Below are positions 1 through 9,830 of a stretch of DNA of 64,000 nucleotides, in pieces (the first letter of the stretch is position 1; each line of letters begins with the position of its first letter). This DNA comes from Davidsoniella eucalypti. Lineage: Eukaryota; Ascomycota; Sordariomycetes; Microascales; Ceratocystidaceae. The translations under genes were made by a program, and so were the position numbers. The stretch spans positions 1 through 64,000 of the forward strand of contig RMBW01000152.1 of NCBI GenBank assembly GCA_004009845.1, read 5' to 3'. The notes under the pieces were generated by a model that saw nothing but the letters and a program-made list of their open reading frames with translations, was not told the DNA's origin and did no database searches.

Positions 1-44
1 CTTACTTACAAGCTAAATCCCCGGTTGCCCCTTCTAATTCCTCC

Positions 45-681
45 ATGTTTGATTATACACAACATCACCCCATCAATCAGTCTCAGCTTTTGACTACTAT
101 CAAGGCCCAGCTTGATACTAACCTTGATAATGACTGCGAGGTTTTGGGTCTTCGTGGTGCTGTTGGTTGCTTGGTCAAGGTTACTGCTCACCCATTTGGG
201 TATACCTTGGTAGGAAAGGCAGTGGAGGAACATGATGCTGGCTTGCTTCATCGTGAGGCTAGCATGTACAACCACCTAGTTGATGTACAAGGAAGTGTTG
301 TCCCCGTTTGTCTTGGTGGTGTTGCTATGGAGCAAAATCTCTGTGTTGATTTCAGGATCAACAACCATATGCTTTTGTTGTCATATGGGGGCAAGTGGCT
401 TTGTAGGCTTGATGGGTGGAACATTGACCGACAACTTGCGAAACTTCAAGAGTTGGGTGTCAGTCATGGGGATATCAGACTACGAATCTACTCTAAATGA
501 GGAATGTGATGACTTGATGGTTATTGATTTTGAGAGGGCTAGCTATGTTGGGCCCTCAACAGCCACCAAGAGAAAGGGTGTGTTCGGTTCTGTTGCTCCC
601 CCCCAAGAAGGTGGATCTAGGAAGGTGGCATCAACAATTGGAAGTTGGCTTCTAACCTGCTTTGTACTTAGTTTTGAATAG
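45..681 (+). pseudogene. Broken fungal kinase-like gene, copy 1
   Basis: Two overlapping reading frames give one kinase-like protein. The first (45-500) holds a Gly-containing stretch GAVGCLVKV, then GYTLVGKAVEEHDAGLLHRE, then QGSVVPVCLG, and reaches the catalytic-loop motif HGDIR. It then falls out of frame near 480-500. The frame open to 681 continues with MVIDFERA, the equivalent of the DFG Mg-binding motif, then GPSTATKRKGVFGS. This order (VPVCLG, SHGDIR, VIDFERA) is familiar from a large family of kinase-like proteins of filamentous ascomycetes that often sits in repeat-rich DNA; its function is not settled. The first in-frame ATG is at 45, but the usual N-terminal part is missing, cut by decay or by the window edge. 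The frame break and missing N-terminus make it a pseudogene. A related copy lies inverted at 985-1375. Confidence 0.8.
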
Positions 682-984
682 TATTATATTGACTCCTTAT
701 AAATAGATGTTGTGATGTTCTTAAATTGCCTAGTAAATAGATCTTTATGGGTAATGAGTACTTCTTAGTTTCACTCTTTGGTCTGCTACTTGCTGCCTAT
801 AAGACGGATATATACTTTAATACTATACCAGTCAAGTCCCTAAGTCTCCTTCTATCACGTAATCAATGTCAGAAAGTACCCTTTCTCTTTGTAGCTGTTG
901 AAAACCCAACTTATACAGCCCTCTCAAAATCAATAACCATCAAGTTACTCATTCTAGCAGAATATGTGGTCTAATATCTTTGTG

Positions 985-1375
985 CCTGATACCAGGCTCT
1001 TCAAGTTTTGCAAGTTAATGATTTATGCTCCACACATCAAGGCTGCAAAGCCACTTGCCTGGATAAGACACCAGAAGCATATCTTGAAATCAACACAGTT
1101 TTGCTTCAGAGCAGAATGACTCAGACAAACAGGAACAACACTTCCTTGTACACCATTTACATGTTTGTACATTCTAGCCTCATGATGGAGCAGATACAAG
1201 TCTTGTTCCTCCACTGCCTTTCCCATCAGGGCGTATCCAAATGAGTGTGCAATAACTTTGACCAAGAAGCCAACAGCACCACAAATACGAAAAACTTCGC
1301 AGCCATTGTCAAGGTTGGTATCAGGTCTTAACTTGATAATAGTCGAGAGCTTTGACTAATTCAGGGGGTGATGGC
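985..1375 (-). pseudogene. Broken fungal kinase-like gene, copy 2 (inverted)
   Basis: Read on the minus strand this matches copy 1 (about 66-462) at DNA level over most of its length, with frequent substitutions and small gaps. The protein frame from 1265 carries VKVIAHSFGYALMGKAVEEQ, then QGSVVPVCL, the same landmarks as copy 1. It lacks HGDIR and DFERA: the frame closes shortly after a deletion that removes most of the stretch between VPVCL and the catalytic loop. The two copies form an imperfect inverted repeat with about 520 bp between the arms. No intact kinase can be made from it. Confidence 0.75.
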
Positions 1376-2037
1376 TCCTTGGATCTGGGGACAAAAGAAG
1401 AAGAAGGAGCATCTTCTTTATGGCCATTGAGCATATAGTTGGGATATTTTCATCCAGTTGTCTATTGAGATTGAGGCCAAGGAGGCAAGTTTTTGTCAAG
1501 TTGACCAAAAACAAAAGAAAATATACGTGAATAATTAAATGTGTGTACAATAAACAATGAGCCGTATTTATCGTTCAATATTTCTTATCATTTCTCTCCA
1601 CATCAGTCAGCAGACTGATCTGTTCCTAACAAACACAGATAGTATCACTAGCTGAATTTGCATACATACTGGGCGTTCAACAACTCCACTCGGAGTACCC
1701 TCTTGATGTAAAAGTTTCAAACATACATATATAAACTTGGTTAGATGTTGAAACGTGTTCATCAAGTAAAAATGTAAGAAAAAACCCCTACATATTGTAG
1801 GGGGTTGAGATAACAATAAGAACACGGCAAGTTTTATGCGACTTGATTTGATTTAACGTCTACCTAAAACACTAAAATCATACGACGCCAGACTAGTTAC
1901 CGGACAGACATTTAAAGTCCTCCGCTAGACAAACCCAATAGCTTCGTATGTCGGGACATAGAACAGTAAATAGGGAAAACAGAAACAAAAACCACAGCAA
2001 ATCCTCCTCAGTCACTTCCCCCCTCCGCCGTACTTGT

Positions 2038-2440
2038 CTAACCCGCTGATGGGGCGTCTTCTCTAAGCGCATGGGCTCTGTAGTGCCGCCATTTCACCTC
2101 TAGTCTCTTGGGAAGATACTTACGAACTCTCTTTCCAAAGTAGCTTTTTGACAAAGTTAGCCCGGAGTGGCACAGTGTGAAGTTTCTTCCCGCATCCATA
2201 TGTTCGAAACGGTCATGGTACTCCGCAAACCGCCGTGACCTTTCCGGGCAGTTAGGATCCGTCCCACCGTAGATCTGTGCTGGTCTTTAAACCAGTCCAC
2301 CTTGTAGACGGTAGACGGTCTTTGTTTCAAAACGAACCCCAAGGTGTTTCCTCGGCTCGCCCTCCACTATCCACGATTTGAAGTCGGCATTTAGCTGTAC
2401 GTTTTTCCATCTGCGGGCGGAAGCAAGGGACACATGGTCA
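2038..2440 (-). pseudogene. LINE (Tad1-like) ORF2 C-terminal relic
   Basis: On the minus strand, three frames joined by two single-base shifts (near 2300 and near 2237) give a protein tail with STVGRILTARKGHG, then AEYHDRFEHMDA, then LCHSG, ending at a TAG at 2038-2040. The pattern TxGRILTARxGHGxFxxYHxRFxH is typical of the region after the RNase H domain in ascomycete Tad1-clade non-LTR retrotransposons; I know this from the family. Here the usual CxCG zinc-binding cysteines are partly lost. No reverse transcriptase is present upstream. This is a dead 3' coding fragment. Confidence 0.65.
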
Positions 2441-2799
2441 CGGTCAGGTCGACAAGCTTGGTATTTCTTGTACTACCTTGTTTCGCCAACTTGTCAGTTG
2501 CGCAACACCCAAATTGTCAAGGCACAGATACAGACATGAACAAGCCAATGGCTTTCTCCATGCCATACAAAGTATCATCAGTTGATGAGATTCAAGCGGG
2601 CCTGACAATACGTGATCAAAGCATGGTTCACAATTCCCAATTTGAGATCACCTTGTTCAGATGCTTATGGCTATTTTTGAGCCACGAGTTCTATTAATCC
2701 CGGAGATATGAAATAGCCTCACCCCGACATTGACGGACAGGTGTACAAACATCAGGATCTACTTTGACAACAGGACCATTATCCAGTATAAATGGATCA

Positions 2800-3090
2800 T
2801 ACAACAAGGCAGGGTCCTCACAAGAGGCAATTGACGAGGCCAAGAAGCTTATATAGACATTGAAAAATGAGCTGGTCTACTGCATTTGGAGTCCCGGGCA
2901 TAAGGGAATCGGCGGGACTAGCAAAAGGCTCGGCCAAAGCACTCTGGAACACTCCGTGTCTATATCAGGAGCTTACAGGTGGTTCAGGGAACAAACACAG
3001 GCAAATTTTAAGGAATGGTTCTATGAACAGGCGGCCATCAGAGACAACACAGAGAGTCGAGAAATGGAGTTTCCCTCTCCAGAATAACCA
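2800..3090 (+). pseudogene. LINE RNase H relic
   Basis: The plus strand shows IDEAKKLI, an in-frame stop, then TLKNELVYCIWSPGHKGIGG. The W(S/V)PGHxGIxG motif is the conserved C-terminal signature of the RNase H domain of non-LTR retrotransposons, where the consensus continues with NExAD. The Asn-Glu-Ala-Asp part has decayed here, and an internal stop precedes the motif. The following open stretch (to 3087) has an aromatic-rich segment YRWFREQTQ compatible with the post-RNase H region. Orientation is opposite to the relic at 2038-2440, so the two are not one colinear element. Confidence 0.5.
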
Positions 3091-3547
3091 GTCAAGGACA
3101 GGTCCGGTCATGCTATTTTGAAAATAGGTTCATCTTCATAGCTCTATAGCTCCATAAGATGAATTTTTAAATTTTTAAAAAAAAAAAATTTAGGTTTGGC
3201 CACGAAAACGCCACAATGGAATTCCACAGGTGTGGCAGAGACTTGGAAAGGCCACACCTGGACTTAAGGCTAAAACCTTGCAGAGTATTCACCAAAAAAC
3301 TGTAGAATAACACTAACTGCAGGAGGGTTGAGGATCATGGAAATCTTTTTTTCCCTTTGTTTTTTTTCTTTTCCTCTAGTTTTGGCTTTAAAAGAAGACG
3401 TAGGTGTTGCTACTGTAAAAGGGGCGGATGCCAGACTAGTCTGAGCAGTCCCGGATACTAGGAGCATAGAAAATTGGTGCCAGAAAACACGGCTTCGCCC
3501 GGTGTCGAAAAGGAGCTCTTAGACAAATCTCTAGACTATAAATAAAA

Positions 3548-3562
3548 TCATCATCATCATCA
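3548..3562. repeat. (ATC)n microsatellite
   Basis: Four to five ATC units occur in an AT-rich stretch between the LINE relics and the first retroelement 3' end. No coding context is visible. Confidence 0.8.
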
Positions 3563-3612
3563 AAATCTAGAGCAAATCTCTTTATCTCCATCAACCTCAT
3601 AACCATCCTACG

Positions 3613-3664
3613 CGTCGTATAATCTTAGTGGTTTAGGTAGACGTTAGATATAATCAAATCAAAT
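3613..3664 (+). mobile_element. Retroelement 3' end, copy A
   Basis: The stretch runs from CGTCGTAT through TTTAGGTAGACG to the tail ATAATCAAATCAAAT. It matches the 3' ends at 7767-7817 and 61091-61141 almost base for base. The shared tail and abrupt end are what a non-LTR element leaves behind. Upstream sequence does not match the other copies, so only about 52 bp survive or were inserted. Confidence 0.8.
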
Positions 3665-3715
3665 TTCGGTCTCGGCCGTTAGCTCCCATCCAGAACGCTC
3701 ATGACGGAATCTATG

Positions 3716-3880
3716 ACACTAGTTCTTTGATTAGACATTCAACCAGAGCCGGAGGGTGATGTGCAATCCCCGATATCCAGAAATTGTCAGTGTGTTAAAC
3801 GGAGGACGTTAAATAGCGGTCCGGTGATCAACCCGGCCCGGTGTCATATCAGTGATTCAAATAGACGTTTAGATATTGCA
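3716..3880 (+). mobile_element. Retroelement 3' region, copy D (diverged)
   Basis: This copy aligns to 6779-6888 plus 7775-7810 through the landmarks ACTAGTTCTT, CGGAGGACGTTAAAT, GTCCGGT and ATAGACGTTTAGATAT, with many substitutions. It starts about 50 bp after copy A and is clearly older than the 6.5-kb and 61-kb copies. It holds no reading frame. Confidence 0.6.
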
Positions 3881-6557
3881 TACCTAAGAAATCCATAGAT
3901 ACTTTTTGCAAGCAGATTCAGTGCTACGTAGGTATGTTTGTAGGTATACTGATATCTCTACCCCTCTTACTGTCTGCCTTTTTTTTTTCTCCGAAGTCGT
4001 TGATCTCTAGTACAGTGAATACTGCTTTAACGTATGATCCATTCTGAGCCTGTCTAGTCACTAGAGCTTTTTGATCCATCTGTATAGAGTTAAACATGTA
4101 ATACTTGGCGTGCTTCTCACAGCCATGGCCCTTGTGACACCTTGTGTATACTTTCAGTATTGGGCCTTTAGTGATCAACCTTATCAGTCCTGGTATTGAT
4201 AGTCAACTTTGCATCCTATGATCAAGCTTTGCCTCTTGTGATTGTTAATCTACTGGGTGTAGTGATAACATTGCACGCTGGATATCATACTTCATATCAC
4301 ATTCCGGGTGAATGAATAGCATCAAGCTACTGATATTGATTTTATTCAACATCTTGGAAATTCCATGTCCCAATTGCCTAGACCTCTTGTTAGTAGATGT
4401 TTATCATGTTCATTGACTTATTATGTTGGCTATGGGTCCTACTACCTCGATATTCATCTTGCGATCCCAACTATCATCATTTCTCTGATATCATCTATGT
4501 CGTAGTTAGGGCTCTCTCACATTCTTATATATACTAAGTATCAAGCATCAAAATGTTCGCCGGTCAAATATCATCATCACCAGCTGGTCCTTGATTCGAT
4601 TCATTAATATATCTGGATTTGATATTATCCTTACCCAGTAAGTATATTCAACTAATTGTCGTGTATAGCCATTCTTTAAACCGAGATATATCTGAGCCAT
4701 CTACTCGCAGGCTAAGCTCCTCTAGGTACAGCCTTCCTTCTTCTCCAAAAAGCATCTCTAGATTTTACAAAGCTTGTCGAATATTCAATGATATTTTGTG
4801 GCACTTACTAAATGGGCTTGTAACCAGCTATAGCCTTGTTTTCAGACTGTTCTCTCGCAGGAAGTTAGTTCACATGTTGGATGTGTTGTTAGATGAGGCA
4901 GAAGTCCAAGACCTAAGTCATAAGGAGATATGGGGGGGTCTTCATGAACAAGAGGCGTTGGAAAAGTTATGTCCTTTTATACTGTCTTGAGAGGAAGATG
5001 GTCACATGGAGTGTAGTATGCTTCTGATTACGAAACTAGTTTTGCTTGTAGTCGGCAATGTTCTATCATCATGATGTATATAGCATTATATATACCCTAA
5101 CCCTTTTTCTATCTTGAACACTAGATATGATTACAACTTTATATGTTCAAACATATTATATTAATTCATAACATAGTGAAGACAAAAAGAGTATAAAGGG
5201 TTCATAACAGTCAAGAGATGTTCTGAGGGAGGCTTCTAAGCTTCACATAAAACATCAGCCATCCGATAGGGAGCTATCAACACAACCATAATGGCAGAGT
5301 TCAAGGTCTCGAATGGTCTATAGCCGCAGATATGAGACTTGACAATGAAGATCATATGCATGACAAACAATGGCAAGCATGCGAGACATAGAAAATGGCG
5401 GTAAGAGTCATAACAGTGGTTTGAAGACAGCAAGGTTGAAGTAAGTTGACAATAAGCAGATCAAAGTGTAGATGTCGCTAGCCAGTCACGAGAATGAGAA
5501 GTAAACAATGATGATATAATATCAATCAGCAAGTAAGCGACACTGTTTTTCCATAGCTTCATTCATCGACTCGCTGTTGCTGCGCCTTTCGCTTGCAGTC
5601 TTGGCTTTCAAGGTGCAATATAACTGAAGCAAGGACAACCAAGGTATACTCTTTCCTCCTCTCCAAGCTTTAGATGTGTGAGCTCTATGAACTCTTTTTT
5701 TTTTCTGATGCCTAGGTGAAGATATCAAAGAATGTCAGTGCTTAATTGGAGAAATATTGGCTCTTGTCTTCGTTTTTTTTCCAATCTTGCCAAGAATGCA
5801 AAGATAAGTAGCGGTAAAGGAAGCAATTCGGGATTCCACCTCTTGAGCCTTTGATGCAAGGAACAAAGGCCGCAAATGCTGTGGGCCGTAGAAGCAGTGT
5901 CGTTAGTGCTAGTAAAGCATTGGTATGTAGCGATACATTATCTGCATATGTCGGAACTTCTCGGTGTGTCTGTCCCGGAATCCCATGGGCTGTTGTCGGT
6001 GCAGACGTGGCCCACTCCGATTTCTGTAGCCATCTGTAGCAGTTTCTTGGACGAGCATGTATTGATACGTTTCTGTTTCTTGTTGGTGTATATGTTATGC
6101 ACATATGTGCTTATTCGGTTGATAGGTCACGGAGCTGCGCTACATGCAGCTTGGCTGTTGTATTCAGCTGTACGATAGCATGTAAACGTAACAATACTAC
6201 TACAAGTACAAGCATATCTAGCCTCCGCAGACACACAATGCACAGCTCTTTGAGTCTCTTTTGCGCGTTTCGGCAAGGCGAGGCTGGTATTGCTACCGAT
6301 TTCAGTCGAGCAAAACTTGGTGATGGCATGACGAGATGACTGAAAGATATGCGTTACAATGTATGCTGATGAGCCGCATAGAGCGGTTCCGCCGGGTTGG
6401 AATCTCCTTTTCTCGCTGTAACAATAATATTGGTCACCTTCTATATCAAGTGTTAAAGCAAGCTGTGTTCATGGTATGGACTAGATATTGGATCTATGGA
6501 CTAGAAAGCAACAGTGGCGTTGAGCTCTTTGCGATGTATACGACAAATCAAGGCTAT
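3881..6557. other. AT-rich stretch without a supported gene
   Basis: Short open frames occur on both strands (for example 4619-4990 plus, which begins with TTG, and 5742-6104 minus). None shows a recognisable domain, codon pattern or splice structure. A CCCTAACCC motif sits at 5095-5103. I see no RNA gene. Confidence 0.6.
5095..5103. repeat. Short telomere-like motif
   Basis: CCCTAACCC is one and a half units of the TTAGGG-type telomere repeat, in a TA-rich context. It is too short to be more than suggestive on its own. Confidence 0.4.
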
Positions 6558-6714
6558 TCTACTATAGCACCCGACTCGATTACGCCAAATTTTTCATTCT
6601 TACGGCCACGATCACCAGCCTCTTGGAGGCTCACTGAATAGTGGGGATGGTAGCTCCACTTAGGAGTTGGTTTTGTGGATCTGTCTTTTGGGGAATAGTT
6701 TTGTGGATGCACTG

Positions 6715-6739
6715 TTTTTTTTTTTTTTTTTTTTTTTTT
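6715..6739 (+). repeat. Poly-T tract (25 T) inside the outer retroelement
   Basis: An uninterrupted run of 25 T lies within the element. The 61-kb copy has only about nine T at the same place, so the tract changed length after the copies separated. Confidence 0.9.
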
Positions 6740-6885
6740 CTTGTATTTGTTTTTGCTGCTCATAGTGGAGGTATGGACCACTAGTTCTTCGGGGCTAGGG
6801 GACGGTCTCGTCCCGCACATACAAAGCTATTGAGTTTGTCAAGCGGAAGACGTTAAATATCTGTCCGGTAGCCAATCCGGCGTCG

Positions 6886-6904
6886 TATTTATTTATTTAT
6901 TTAT
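6886..6904. repeat. (TTTA)n tract at the edge of the nested insertion
   Basis: About four TTTA units abut the left copy of the 14-bp duplication. Read on the minus strand this is the A-rich 3' tail of the inserted element. Confidence 0.85.
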
Positions 6905-7760
6905 CATTTTACGTCTTTATGTGGATCACGTGGATCCGACCCTAGTGGATCGTTAGACGTCGAGAAACCCTAATGGTCCTCGAAGATCCCCCCATAATGG
7001 AGGTCCGAACTAAAACTAAAAAAGCAAAACAGAAAACACAGAAAGCAAGAACAGATTTCACATGGTGGAAGCAGTGGAGAAGACAAGCAGCGCTAACCTG
7101 GCTAAACTTGTTTCTTCACTGTCCACCTAGCAGGTTGTTTGAGACACAAAGGAAAAGACCAGAGTGCTCAGGGTGCGAGGGAGATGCTCAAGGAGACAAC
7201 TATCGCGAGGTCGGTGTCGGGGGATCGGGAGGAGGTCAAGCAGCATTAAGCTAAACTTTCTTCACAGCCGTCCCCCTGGTTGGTTGTTGGAAAACACAGT
7301 GGAAACCCAAAGTGTTTTCATTGTGAGGGAGCGACTCAAGGAGAAGCTATCACAGGTTTGTTTTGGCATAATCAAATGAAGTGCAAAGCACAACAAAAGA
7401 AGAGCCGGAAATGTCGGGCAACTGGAACCTTCAAAGTGTTGCCCTCCGAGTGTGAGTGTGAATTCCTGAGCAGCGGAGATGAGGCTCGGGAGACCAGCGA
7501 TCGCGAAAAGTGTAGAGAAAAGGGGGTGGGCGATCGTTGGTGAGAATTACCCTCGAGAGAGGAAGAAACGGGCTCAAGGCCTCACAAAACGGAGCATCAT
7601 GAAATAAATCAATAGATGCGAGAGAATGGACAGCGACATTGGTAATATGTGCTGGTCGCTCTTAAAACCCACAACGAAGGGGAATTTTTCGTCTTTGGAC
7701 AAAGGAGGAGGCACCGAAAACTCAAAGGTACCCCCCCGAGGGTTGTAGGAGGGAAGGTTG
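6889..7760 (-). mobile_element. Nested 872-bp insertion with 14-bp target duplication
   Basis: ATCCGGCGTCGTAT occurs at 6875-6888 and again at 7761-7774. The uninterrupted sequence at 61 kb has it once, followed directly by GATCTTAG. The 872 bp between the two copies are therefore an insertion, and the 14 bp a target-site duplication. The end next to the left duplication is (TTTA)n, which on the minus strand is an (AAAT)n tail, so the element is probably a non-LTR insertion in minus orientation, 5'-truncated. It contains three degenerate tandem units of about 148 bp. Plus-strand frames inside it (for example 6973-7254) look like chance products of those repeats. Confidence 0.75.
7090..7545 (+). 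repeat. Three degenerate tandem units of about 148 bp
   Basis: The core GAGATGCTCAAGG at 7181 recurs as GAGCGACTCAAGG at 7329 and GAGATGAGGCTCGGG at 7476, a spacing of 148 and 147 bp. Flanking landmarks repeat in step: GCTAAACTTG, then TTCTTCAC, about 80-100 bp before the core in units 1 and 2, and TATCGCGAGG / GATCGCGAAA after it in units 1 and 3. The units are heavily diverged. They lie wholly inside the nested insertion. Confidence 0.6.
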
Positions 7761-7824
7761 ATCCGGCGTCGTATGATCTTAGTGATTTAGGTAGACGTTA
7801 AATATAATCAAATCAAATCTACTA

Positions 7825-7836
7825 TTAGGGTTAGGG
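7825..7836 (+). repeat. Interstitial telomeric repeat (TTAGGG)2
   Basis: Two perfect TTAGGG units are followed by TTAA. They begin at the last base of the outer retroelement's 3' target duplication. This could be a relic of telomeric DNA or a preferred insertion target. With two units, chance cannot be excluded. Confidence 0.6.
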
Positions 7837-7840
7837 TTAA

Positions 7841-9460
7841 TGTGGCTAGCCATGCAAGTGAAGAATGAGAATGGTTGATTCTCGACTGATCTAGTTTTCT
7901 GTTATAATTTTCCAAGTCCTCAAAATGAGAGGTAAATTGAAGGAATTCCTGCTTTGTTCTGATATACCACTTGGGATAGTAGATTGTTGAAATGATCAGG
8001 TGGTCATGTAGCCGAGCCAGAATAAACTTGTTCAAGTACATATCATTGTCGTCGATAGGATAAGATCGAATTATTCACCCACATGACTCTTGAATTTTAT
8101 TCTTCCGTGCAGTTACTAAGAAGACCAGGTCAAATGATATATTCTCTGTCTTTTACGCCTCGAAAAGTCGTCGGTTTGAGCGCCTATGGCTTACTAGCCA
8201 AAGAGAACTGTTAGAAAAAAGGGTTTCTCTTATTACCAGAATTCTCTCATACGTGACGCCATGGGTTCATGGCCAATCAAATCGACCCACCAGCACAGAA
8301 GCGCTGCAGTGGACCGATCGTGAAACTCGAGAAATGCTATGTGGCCTATTCCGTCGCGATTTCCATATGAAAGTGATAGATAGGGCGTTGGGATTGGTAT
8401 GTTCTTCTTTTTGATTCTATCCAGCGCCCATATATCTTTCCAATAGGCTCTGCTATCCCTCTAGGCAGATACCCGTCTTGTGCTTCTGATCTGGTCAAGT
8501 TCAGGCGCCTGTGGCCTTGAGACGGGCCGCTGTTCGTATTTCTGTACGAGTAGCCACAGCCCAGAACTTAATTTCCTACAATATGAGAGTAGAATCTAGA
8601 AGTAGTGCTCTGGCCATCTCGACGATCTGTTGTTAAACCCTGGCTCAAGATATTCTGTTAGGCTATATCAAGACACTAGTTTTGGGAATCATGCTCTTGA
8701 AACTAGGTCTTTTTGATTTACAACTGCCGGATTGAACAAGCCTAACATGCCTAGTTTCAACCATGTGATATTTGACGGCTTATGGAATCAGAAAATCAGA
8801 TGTCTCGAATAGCCTGTATTCAGGCTATGTTCTTTGGATCGGTTTTGAACTGGCTGGCGCATGTCCTTAACGCAGCTTGTCCAGCCAAAGAGCCTTGTTT
8901 TCGTGCTGTCCAGTCGTACAGGAAGTATGAGTTGTTCAGTCGTATCCTGTAAGTCTAGCGCTTAGAACTCATGGGCCCGGTGCGGCCTGTGGATTTGGTC
9001 TAGAAGAACTTGTACATATATTCATGTGTAAGTGATGTTTCTGGATTATGTGTGTATGATTAATTAAGTCTAGCTTGGTTATTTTCAAACAAAACTTGGG
9101 CATAGCCTCCGTAAATCTTTGCCTTTTTGATGTTTGTTCTGACATGAGTCTTACTTATCCAAATCCATCAACAATTATCTATTTTTCTGCAATAGTGTCC
9201 TAGTAGACTAGAAAACTGGCATTCTTCCCATTATTAACCTGACTTCTAACTTTGAGGCTTTGACGCCCATTGACAAACCTGACAGCGGTCCTCCCCTGCC
9301 TCATCTCTTGATCTAGGCTCTAGGCTTATACCAAGTATATCCCAGAGCCAGTCGTTCCCGCCCGGCATCGTACACGCAAAAACTGCAAGCTATTAGCCGC
9401 GAGGAACAGTTGAACAGCAGTAGAAGGAGTCAAGAAGGTCACTGACTAAGAGCTTCTTCT
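7841..9460. other. Intergenic stretch upstream of the sensor-like gene
   Basis: I see no gene here. A minus-strand open frame (7808-8041) has no recognisable domain. The GC content rises towards 9.3 kb, where the leader of the next gene begins. Confidence 0.5.
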
Positions 9461-9830
9461 TTGTTTGCATACCGTCTTCGTACCAGCAAGATCGCAATCA
9501 CGGCCTGTGTTTATATTCCCGGTATTTCTTCTGATATCACCATCTGCTTGCTCTGTTTTCTTTTTGGGACCAGTCATTTCTGAGAGCACATCCATTTATA
9601 GGATATATAGTCTAGAACAACTACTGTTAGTCACAGTTCTTGTCAGTCCCATCTCAAGCTCTTTGTTTGTGGCGCCTCCCTCTAATACTCGATATCACCA
9701 GCCAGTCTCGAGATCTCAACACTTCAACCTTCGCTCAAACCCATACCGCCAACCATCTCTTGAACGGTAAAAACCACGCTATTACCGAATCTTGATATCT
9801 GCTTCTCTCTCCAACGAAACGCCTCTCACG
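9461..9830 (+). promoter_or_regulatory. Pyrimidine-rich leader / proximal promoter of the sensor-like gene
   Basis: The stretch is rich in C and T on the coding strand, with CTTCT, CTCTCT and TCTC runs, as is common in 5' untranslated leaders of highly read filamentous-fungal genes. An open frame from 9465 has no family resemblance and is probably leader sequence. The transcription start cannot be placed. Confidence 0.4.

Larger units (their letters stand above)
6558..7825 (+). mobile_element. Outer retroelement copy with 8-bp target duplication
   Basis: The octamer TCTACTAT stands at 6558-6565 and again at 7818-7825. Between them lies an element of about 366 bp (6566-6888 plus 7775-7817) ending in the tail ATAATCAAATCAAA, split by the insertion at 6889-7760. 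A second copy at 60830-61141 begins at the same base (AGCACCCGACTCGATTACGC) and shares the whole body, tail included. No protein frame is visible, so this is either the 3' untranslated part of a LINE or a short non-autonomous element mobilised by one. The shared 5' end in two copies favours the second reading. Confidence 0.75.

Noticed and set aside
6564..6585. Start of the outer retroelement resembling a tRNA-complementary primer site
   Set aside because: On the minus strand it loosely resembles a tRNA T-arm, but lacks the TGG start of a primer-binding site, and no LTR flanks it.
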